Assembly: GCA_947184155.2 (NCBI GenBank)
Contig: CAMXCT020000264.1
Location: forward strand, 62,001-126,000
Origin: Cladocopium goreaui
Lineage: Eukaryota > Sar > Dinophyceae > Suessiales > Symbiodiniaceae
DNA length: 64,000 nucleotides
Direction: 5' to 3'
Below the pieces are notes generated by a model. That model saw nothing but the letters and a program-made list of their open reading frames with translations. It did no database searches and was not told where the DNA came from. Shown here one piece after another: positions 49,911 to 60,300 of this stretch. Within the stretch, counting starts at the first letter, position 1. Each line of letters starts with the position of its first letter. Position numbers and translations under genes: made by a program.

Positions 49911-51815
49911 CTCATCACGGAACACAAAGTTCTCTCGATGGCCACAAACAGGCTCATGACGGTCCTCAGTCAGGGTAACACATCTCATCTTTTCAGGCAA
50001 TGCATCTCCTCTTCATTCCTTTTCTGGGGTTTTGTGGACTGACAATGAATGACAATGACATATATCGTTATCAAACGCCTGTGTAGCTGTTCTGAATTGT
50101 TCTGAACTTGTTCACATTTTCAGTCACCCACGTGATGTAGGTTGCGCGCATCCTGCGACAGGCGGCAACTGGGCCCAATTTGTTGCCAAAGATCAAAACA
50201 GATCCTTACATCTCACAAGAAATATACAAGATCCATCGAAAGTGGACCCAAAAGCAAAATGGAAATCCGAGAAATGGGAAACCTTGGGAAACCGGAAACA
50301 TCCAATACTGGGGTGCACCAGATATCCCAGGCAAACAGGGCAAACAGCTGTGGCATTCTTTTGGCAAGTCTGGTTGTTCCATCAAGTCTCCTGCAAGCAT
50401 AGACTATTGCAAAGATTTTTTGCAAAGAGGTATTCCAACATGAGAAGCTATCGTATGACAAATAAGTGACACCATGTGACACCCAGAGAGAAGTCACCCT
50501 TGTGGCTTATCTCACGGGCTCACGGGAATGAAATCAATTGCTTCAATTGCTTCAATTGGCACTGTGTCCGAAGGATCCGGTGGAGGCTTTTAGAATTCCA
50601 AGGGGAGCTTCAGAGCTGCCGAGCGATAGAAACGATCCAGCAACATGATGACGTTTAAACCGTTTATATATATATATGTGTGTGTGTGTAACGACGTATA
50701 CGCCAACTGTAGAATTAAAAGGGGTGTGTGTGTGTGTGGGAAGTACATATGTGAAGAAACAAAGTGCTCATAGAAGTTCACAGTTCAGGAATGGCCCATC
50801 TCCCTCAATATCCCTCAATTCAAAAGCCTCTGTGCATGCGCACTCTATATACACATGCCCAAGGCATTTGGAAAAACATACTCAACCCGGGGCACCCGAA
50901 ACAGGAACACGAAACTGGTGACCAGCCACCAAAAGACGGCTGCTTGGCCGCTTGGCATTGTGGAAAACTTTATTGCCTGGAAAACTGTGCGATTTGCGGT
51001 GAGGCATCCAGGGAAGTCCCATGAAACATCCCAGGAAGTCCCAGACAAACATAGTGACATAGACATCACAGACATCAAGGTGGCTCAGTCAGAATATAAC
51101 GACAACCAACAACGGCGTCTGTGTCTTGCGACGACAGAATTCTTGCCGAGATCAGGCAAAATCAGGAGCATGCATGTCCTTGCAGCAGGCTGACGCATGC
51201 TGGTTCAATGGAAAATAGGCCATCACATCAAGGACCAAGTATGTGGCCAACGAGAGTCAGATTCTCAAGTCAAGGCTGCTGTATTTCATTAACATATATG
51301 TATATATATATACCCAGAATATTACATATGATATATCATAATATATCATATGTGTATACGTGGATATCATTGCATGTCAAGATTATTGAAACTGGTTTCA
51401 GAACTGGCTTGTCCTGGTATTAAGAATCTGAATGATTCAACTTCCACCCTGAACAGCAACAGGCTATACCACTCTTGGCTCACAAGCGCAAATAGTTTCC
51501 AGTGACCTCGCTGCAACAAGGTTCAGAAAACGATGCAGAACGTGAGTCAAAGAGTTTTAAACTTGAGAAAACTGCAACATCAAGATCATCAAGGCCCAAT
51601 ACATTGAATACATTTGAAGGCCATGTTCGACATATTCAGACATATTCATGATCTTCAAATGTTCAGAATGAGTTTAGGACATGTGATGTTACGAGATGTG
51701 TATTAAATTAGGACATGTGTATAAAATGTCTAAATTATTCTAAATTCTATCAATTGTTTATTGAATGTTGACCTGTTCACATCCGATATTCCCTTCGCCT
51801 TCCCTTCCCCTTCAC

Positions 51816-52620
51816 CTCCTCAGGACAACTTCCCAAAGGCCACAGGGGTGGCATCTGCGAGAGCCGCACCTCACGGTGGAGGTCAGGTGGATTTTCATCA
51901 AACCTTACAGCAAATTTACCTGGATGAAAGAGGATGAAACAGGATGAAACAAAGAAAAATGACATCCAGCTGACATTGCCAAAGTTTGTGAGAGGTTGAA
52001 CACAACTCTATTTGCAGCTGAGCTCAACTCAGTTCAACCTGAAATAAGAGGTGGTTTCAATGCCAAGCTTTGCCGGGCCACGTATGCTGGCTCTGAAGAC
52101 CCCGGAAGTGGGCAAATAGCTGGGCAGATAGCTGGAGAACCCTCGGTTGGAGAGATGATGTGAAACATTTTGAAACATTTTGAAACATGATTGATGTAAA
52201 ATTGATGTAGAACATTATTTAGAACATTATGTTAAACATATTAAAACATGTCGTAAGGAATGGCATGGAATGGCAGAATATGCAGTACAACTTGCACTAT
52301 GGCTTGAGATTCAAGGTCTACAGAGTCTACTGTCATCCGTGCATAGCACTCATATCTGTGTCCATGCAGGCAAGGTGCAGAGTTAGAGGAAGCAAGCGAT
52401 GCCAATGACGCTAACGAACCAAAGGATGTCCTCACTCACGTGAAGCGACGTGTTGCAGATGATGTCTGTTGATGTCTGTTGCCGGGGATTTCCTCATCTT
52501 TCTCCATGTTTCTCCATGTTTCTCCACTGTCCTCATGCCTAACGTAGTGGCTCCATCAACACTGGCTGCTGAAGCCTTGCGACAATGTCCCATTCGAGCT
52601 GTAGAACCATCAAAACCTTC
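51816..52620 (-). CDS. Unrecognised minus-strand exons
   Basis: The best exon is 51919-51816: it starts after a pyrimidine tract and CCAG|G, ends at GAGGAG|GTGAAGG, and reads FAVRFDENPPDLHREVRLSQ followed by MPPLWPLGSCPEE in one phase. A second, weaker candidate begins at 52616 after TTGAAG|G (FDGSTARMGHC). I do not recognise the protein. From 49.95 to 51.8 kb I see no exon I would defend. Confidence 0.4.
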
Positions 52621-53283
52621 AATACCAAACACAATACCGTTAGTAAATGAAACAACATGGAACAACTGGAAGCGAAGGACTTAAGTTGTCAACTTGAGGC
52701 CCGGGTAAGGGATGAAAGCTAGCTTGGCAGAGAACTTGGCATAAAAACACAATGATGCTGAAAATGTGAATGCTGCTGAATTTACTGCCGGTGGCGACAT
52801 GCCGACGGTGTCCCTCGGGGGGATTCAGCCACGGCCAAACTGCTTGTGAACCAGCCAGCCAGGGAGGGGGGGGCTATAAACGGTATAACTATGAAGTTTC
52901 ATGCGATTGGAGATTCCAGCCCCCCAATACCTTGCTAAAGCAAGAGGGACTTCAGCTAGCAGCTAGCAGAAGCTAGCTTTCGTGATAAGAAGCTACACAC
53001 TCCAGGGGTGTTCCGAGCCGCAGTTTCGCTCAGAATCATTTGGAGTATATACAGTATATATATTCCATGAGTTTCTAGATCCGAATCTCTGGTCTTTGTC
53101 AGTGGTAAGTTTGAGATGCAAAGTTTTGAACACCAAGGAGCAATTGGGCCGTCCATTCGAGGATCACAGCCTTCCACCTAAAAGCCAGATCAAAGTTGAT
53201 CAAAGTCACATCGGAAAAAGCAGTGGAACGGGATTCACCTCTCTGCAAGCTGTGCCAGTTGTAAAATGTTGTAAACTTTACGT

Positions 53284-53473
53284 AGGCGCGATGGACGTTC
53301 TGAGTTGTCGGCAGACGTGAACCCCCGAGAAAGGGCAGCTTCAACCTCCAGAACCTCAGCCACAGCAGCGAACCCACAGGGCGCTCCCCCTTAATAAGGC
53401 TTCGGAAGAGGCGCCACTCTGGGAGCTCGCACTGACAGGACCTCGGGAATACGACCTGCCCCGATCGGCTCAG
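53284..53473 (-). pseudogene. Coding-like frame interrupted by one TAA stop
   Basis: One minus-strand frame reads EPIGAGRIPEVLSVRAPRVA, then PLPKPY, then a TAA codon at about 53392-53394, and continues without a frame change as GGAPCGFAAVAEVLEVEAAL and RGFTSADNSERPSRL up to a possible GTAAAG donor. Both halves look coding. Either the stop is a real C-terminus followed by chance coding-like DNA, or TAAG|G is an acceptor separating two exons of which the first ends earlier, or this is a decayed gene. Confidence 0.35.
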
Positions 53474-53867
53474 ATCTGGTTGCGGAAAGAGATGGAAAAA
53501 AGTGCGTCAAGTGACAAAGCAAGGGAAAGCTGGGGAAAGCAAGGGTTCGTAAGGGTTCATAGTGTTCTTAAAAATCCTCGCAATGTCAACTCCGCCCGAA
53601 AGTTCCCTTCCAGCCTTCCACAGCGTCTTTTTGCTCCGCAGAGACCTCACCAGTGCAGTTTTTGGTTAACAAAACCTACATCGACTTACCTCCAAGCCAA
53701 GGTTCTCGGAGAAGAAAATGACTGGGAGGTTGATGCAGTTGAAGTAAAACACAATTTGCAACCAGTCAAATTGTGTAATGTGTTGATATGTGTTGTATGA
53801 AAAAGAAATCATGGGTGGCGGAGGGCCAGTCACAAACTGCACAGGGCAAACCATCCATTGGACATCC

Positions 53868-53972
53868 GGGTAATCCGGGTAATCCGGGTAATCCGGGTAA
53901 TCCGGGCAATCCGGGTAATCCGGGTAATCCGGGTAATCCGGGTAATCCGGGTAATCCGGGTAATCCGGGTAC
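53868..53972. repeat. Nonamer tandem repeat, unit AATCCGGGT
   Basis: Eleven to twelve copies with one T-to-C change. In the transcribed (minus) orientation it begins directly after the splice donor at 53976. Confidence 0.96.
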
Positions 53973-53976
53973 CAAC

Positions 53977-54135
53977 CTGGCTTAAGCCAGAAAGAGCGTA
54001 CCATTTCTTTCCACTGAATTTCAGACACTTCAAAATAGCATCACAAAGACCTGTTACGGCCTCGAGACATCTCATGATGCCCTCGATATTCCCCTGGGTA
54101 GTTTTCTGTATGGAATCTAACCCGAGCTCTCGAAG
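53977..54135 (-). CDS. Exon downstream of the CCCH gene, perhaps its C-terminal part
   Basis: The minus-strand frame contains [20 protein letters not shown] and [20 protein letters not shown], with G/C-rich third positions. The exon ends at AGCCAG|GTTGGTACC, and the nonamer minisatellite at 53871-53970 starts immediately inside the intron. The previous CCCH exon ends in phase 2 and does not join directly to this reading, so another exon or another acceptor is needed. It could be the tail of the CCCH protein or the start of another gene. Confidence 0.45.
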
Positions 54136-54308
54136 CTGTGCTGTCAAAATCCTTGTCCTGTGTAAGCTGCTCAAGCTGTTTGACAGTTAAGCCTTGATTT
54201 ACTGATTTTACAGCCAGTCTAAGGCAGTCTAAGCTTTGACTTTGTCTTGACTCTTGATGCTTTTGATGGTTTTTTGGACATGTAGAAGGCCACTCACGTG
54301 CCACTCAC

Positions 54309-57300
54309 CTAGCCTTTTCGGGACTGAGGGCACCGCCAGTGCTGGGCGGGCGCACTGACGGCGCACTGGGCGTCCAGACGTGGCGCTGCTCTTCCGGTCC
54401 GTGAAAAAAGGCACACTGGGGTCCTCGAGGGCCTCACAGCAACACACGTTGAGACGATGTTTCGGGGAATCCAAGTGGAATCCAAGTCATTTATCCAAGT
54501 CATTTCATTCTCATTTCAAGCGTTTCCTTCATAAATCTTTACAAATCACTTGCACTACGCGCTTCGCCTTCACTTCTGCCTTCTATGGATTCTATGGAGC
54601 ACAGCTTCTGCATACGAGTAAGGCTTATGAGTACTTACGAGTAAGGTTTGTGTGTAAGGTTTGTGTTTGGCAGTTCTAAGCAGGGCACAAGTGCCCGAGC
54701 TCGCCCAGTCAGTGCAGGGCATCCTGAAAGACTGAACTGCGTGCGATGAAAATTGCGATTCTGCTACGACTCTGATTATGTAGAATTTACGATACACATC
54801 TAATCTGTGCAAATACATAATAAATACATATCTGTACAAATAATGTACAAATAATGTACAAATAATGTACAAATAATGTACAAATAATGTTTATATAAAT
54901 ACATATAAATACCTGCCTAGATATACACTTACCGGATTACTGCAAATGACTGCATGATCACTGGATACACAACGGCAGAGACCGAACTCGGAAATCCACA
55001 ACCCACTAAGCAGATTGGGTTACAACTCGCAACATCAATGCCAAGCAACGTCTTGTAGTAGAGAGGATGATATAACTGCTCCTCGCACAAGGTCTTGTAC
55101 TTAAACAGCATGGAATGTTGCTCGCTGAGAACAGGCTGCTGTGATGAGTACCATGTATCTTAGACTATGAAACCCATCGGGGACATGTATATACATGATA
55201 TACATGATATACATGATATATATATATATTATTATATAATATAATATAATATAATATAATATAATATAATATATAACATAATATAATATATAACATAATA
55301 TAATATATAATATAATATATAATATAATATATAATATATAATATATAATATATAATATATAATATATAATATATAATATAACATAATATAATATAATATA
55401 TAATATAATATAACATAATATAATATAATATATAATATAATATAATATAATATAGTATAATATAATATATAATATAATATAATATAGTATAGTATAATAT
55501 AATATAATATAATATATAATATAATATGATGTATTATAATATAATATAATATAATATAATATAGTATAATATAATATATAATATAATATTAATATAGTAT
55601 AGTATAGTATAATATAATATATAATATAATATGATGTATTATAATATAATATAATATAATATAATATATAATATATAATATATAATATATAATATATAAT
55701 ATATAATATATAATATAATATAATATACGTAAGTATATACTACGTGATATATATGAGCATAAAAAATACACATATACATATACAGTGCATACATAAGATC
55801 ATCTGTGTGCATTTGTGTTGGACACCTTGGAACCGTGAGCAAAGCGGCACCGCAATCCATTGGGGCATCGCCTAGCAGCAAGTCAATCGCCAGAACACAG
55901 CAGGGGGAGATTCTGTCTGGACACCATGGCTAACTGGAATGTTCAAGAACAGCCAAGAGGATAAGGAAATTTGGCAAATGTTACAAATCATTTCAGTTTC
56001 ATTTCTCTTTTCAAATGTGACTTGGAGATACTTGGAGTTACTGAGTTCAGAGCTCATCGTAGTGCAGTTTTTCTCCGACATGCTTGGCCCACCTGGACGT
56101 GGGACCGAGATGCAAATGACCCAGGTGACCCAGGCAGTGACCCAGGTGCAAAGCCAAGACGCCGAGACTAGGCATCTGAGATGTGACGAGAAACTTCGCC
56201 ATTGCGAACAATTCGATGCAATTGGACTAAATTTCAAGAGGTGCAATAGGTCATTCTGCAAATAAATGAGGACCGATTCAACCTATTCCCATACGTCATG
56301 ATATTTCCATTTACATGTCCACATATATTTCCGTTCTGATTCCCTTGGCATTCTGATTGACACTCTGAGTTGGGAACTCTGGACAAGGTTCACCTGGGAT
56401 GTCATGCAGCAGTTTCTTGTAGCATTGAAACAAAAAACTGGACCTGATGCCGTAAGAATCGCTGTACTCAGCATATCTCAGCACCCCAATTTCTTGAGGC
56501 TCAAACTACTGTATCCCAGTTCTGGCCGACGTCGCCAGTCCTGATGAAAAATCTCGCAATAAGATGTTTGTTGTTCGTGAGGAGAACCAATCATGGAAGA
56601 AGGAGGGAGGGGAAAAACATGAAATCGCAGGAGCAAACCGTCGACAACCTGGAAAGAAGAACAACCCAGACATACCCAGACACAGTCTGCTGGCAGGACC
56701 CAATACAGCTCGGAAAATAAGTTCCAACATGTCTCAGATACATGTAATTCTCAACGCAAACGACAGGTTCCATCAGGTTCCATCATGTTTCAGACATCAT
56801 TCCCCGGCCTGGTCGGTGTGTGCCTGAAATGCAAACACTTAGACTCTGAGAAAAGGGACTTCAAGCTGACTTCAAGCATCTTCAAGCAGTTTTGACATGT
56901 CTAGAATGGTCTTTACGTCGTTGGCTGCGGATTCTAGGCTTTTAGCGTACAAGCATTCGTGCCATCCATGTTGTGTGCCGTACGGGCACCAAAGCCTCAG
57001 TCCAGAAAGCAAGACAAGGCACACATAAGGCACTGATAAGGCAGAGAGAGATCAGTTAAGTTTAGGCGTTGAATGGAAAGGCATGTGCCAAAGGCTCGAA
57101 AGTGATGTCTGATCTCTGATCATCGCGTGATCATCGTGTGATCATCGCGTGCGTGTCTGTGAAAGCCTTGTCCCCGAGGTCCCAACGTTTTGAAGCGCCT
57201 CGTGAAGAAATCCACGGTGGCAGGATTCTGGAGAGAAGCCTGGCCGCGTCGCCACGTCATGTCATGGCCACATCACGGGTGACGACACCGGGTCGTTCTG

Positions 57301-60300
57301 CCCGTTTCCGTCTAAGATATTGCGTTCAATGATGCTCATTGCTTAGCATTGCTTGTTACATTAGAATCATTAGATAGTGATGATATGTCACGATATAATC
57401 CTCATGTAGTTTGGCAATGATAGTCGTGGCAGTCATTGGCACAGTTGTGGCCGTTGTGGCCGTTGTGGCCTTTGCAGAGATCCAGTCCACCATGAACTTC
57501 TCCTGAACAATGAGTGGAAACAATGCAGGAAACATGTGTGATCCCATTGTAAAGAGGAAAAAACACAACTCATACTAGTAGGAATGGCTCTGAATGATTG
57601 AACTTTGCTCCTCTTCTGGCTGTAGCAACTCAACTCTGACCTGACAAAAAGCACAAACAAAGTGGGGAGAAAAGGCACTAAAAGGATTGGAAAAGGCACT
57701 AAAAGGATTGAAAAGGATTGAAAAGGCATCATTGACACAAGCCACACGAGCCAGAACAAGCTGCATATCGACATTGGGCTCAACATAAGCACAACGTGAT
57801 CTCCGCTCGGAAGCACAACGTGTCTAGTGGTGTCTGCAACGTGTCTGCAGCTGCCCCAGCGAAGCAACGGCAGTGTGAATTTTGAGCGACTCGTGCCCTC
57901 CTGGTGCTCTCCGTGCTCTCCGTGCTCTCCCATCTCCCACTCCGCTCCCGCTCGACTCGACCTCTTCACGGCTGTGCGCGAAAGCACAAAGGTCTCCTCG
58001 CTGACAGGTTTCGACCTCCAGAGCTTTGCGGGGATCAGCGAAACACAAAGGATCAATGAAAGGAGTAACGAAAGGATCAACATTTTTTAACATGATTCAA
58101 CTAGATCGAACTAGCACTCACGTCGTCACGTTCACTTTTCTTCACTGCTGGATCCGAATCCTATCCTAACCTATTTCACTCGATGGAGTGCACTCTTACA
58201 AGTCCAAAATAGTCCAAGTGTGCTTTACGGGGCTCCTGCCCCCAAGATGCTCCAGGCGACAGTTACCTCGCTGCCCTGCCTTTGGAAAGGTTGCGCAGAA
58301 TCGGCGTTTGAAGACGCTTTCCTGACAGATCGCATAGGATCGCGGCCCCTTATGGCCCCTTTCACCACATCTTGAAGACTAGCATGAGCTACCCAACGAC
58401 TTTGCATGTTGCTTGGTTAGTTAACATGACTTAGCCACGGACGTGATACAGAAGCTCAGGACCTTAGCAGCGGAAATCCAAACCGCAAAGCTTCAACGGA
58501 GCTTCAACGGAGCTTCAGGATCTGACGATTGTGACAGAACCGGCACGCATCTCCGCGCGAGCACGAACTGGCGATACCCGGGTTACTCTAAGGGGAGGAA
58601 TGGGGAGATATGAGTTGAAGATACAGATGCTGCGCAAACGTTAGCGTCAGAGTTGCTAGGAAAAAACAAATGAGATACGAAACGCGAAGACTCTACAAAT
58701 CAAACAAAATCAAAATCAAACAAATCTCTGGAAGCGCCTTCGTGTGCTCGTGGCACCTGACGTGCAAAGTTAGACTCCTGCTATGCTATGCAAACCACTT
58801 TCGTACAACTTTGTGCCTTCACGTTGTTCGGCCATGGAGTCGAAGCACCTCAAGGGGTTTTTTTTCGGTCGTCACAAACCCGTAAAATCCGCAATAAAAA
58901 ACACATTGTGTCACATTGTGTCACATGTCAATGTTCAAAAACTGTTCAAAAGACATGTCAAGAGACACTTCAGACTGTCACAGACATTTCTGCTCTCAGT
59001 CTCAACCTATTTCAGCCTGTTTCAGCCTGTTTCAGCCTGTTTCAGCCTGTTTCAGCCTTCGTCCGAGGTCGGGGCTCATCACATGGCTCGGCCGAGTAGG
59101 TTCCAGGTGGCCGGCGCCGATCCCGTGGATTGTGGAAAAAAGGACAAAGCTTCCGGTCATGCTGAACACCTGAAGCCGGGGTTTACGTTGTCAAAACCAT
59201 GAAACCACGACAGAATTCACGAAGCAAATCGAAAAGAGAAACTGGAACTGACTGTAATTAGATGTAATTTGCTTAATTACGATGTAATTGACTGGAACTG
59301 AAGAACCTGCGTTGAATACTCAGCTCTCTTTAGAACACCTGCATCGTCTGAGTTTGTCCTCAGAATCTGGAATGGCTTTCTTTCTAACCACTCTTTGCCA
59401 AAGTTCCGAAACCATATCAAACCTTCGAAGGGTAACGCCGCTCTTTTTTGGATTCAGTGATAATTCTCAAGTTTGGCTACTTCAATCTTCAATGATCTTC
59501 AATCTACTTCATACTTCCATGAGATTCATTCGTCAGGCCTCGGCTCTTGCGGCAAGGAAAGACCTCAGGGTGCAGCTTTGGCTGGAACCAGCACCAAGAC
59601 ACGAGCAAAACAAGAATAACTGGACAAAAGGGATAATTACAACTGTTATTCAACTGTTTAACATGTTAAACATGGCTAAGATTGCATAAGGATTGAATAT
59701 GATTCAATATGAATAAATTAATTTGATTTTTGAATGTTTCAAAAATGTCGGAAGACGGACAGAAGTGCTCTCGCCTTGAAGGTGCTGAGGTCTACAGTGG
59801 GTTTTCCTGCTGGAAATCAACGAAATCCGACCATTGAAACACGAAGATCAACGAAGCGCAACGAAATGCGCCGGACTGCATGATCTCTCCTGGAGGTTCG
59901 TCCCAGTTCTCCTGATTCGATCACATTTCACATCCAAACATAGCAGACATAGCAATATTTCAATATATTTCAATATATATATATATATATTTATATATAT
60001 TTATTTATTTATATTTATTTATATTCAGTGTGTATATATATATATATATTATATATTTCAATTACCTGGTAGATGCTGTTGATATACCAAGATACTGCCG
60101 GATTTCGCATGACATTATGACATTGAGCATAACTTGGTCGGTCTGAAGACATCTTGAGCATAACTTCGCGGACTTGGAGCACAGTGCTCCTCAGTCTCCT
60201 CAGGTACATCTTTCAGACCTGGAGCAACGAATGGAAAAGAATGGCAAGAGTCAATGCTTCACAGTGTGCTTTTCCGATTAAAACTACACCACTTTCCTTC

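Noticed and set aside
55165..55881. Poly Tyr/Ile open frames
   Set aside because: They come from the AT simple repeat.
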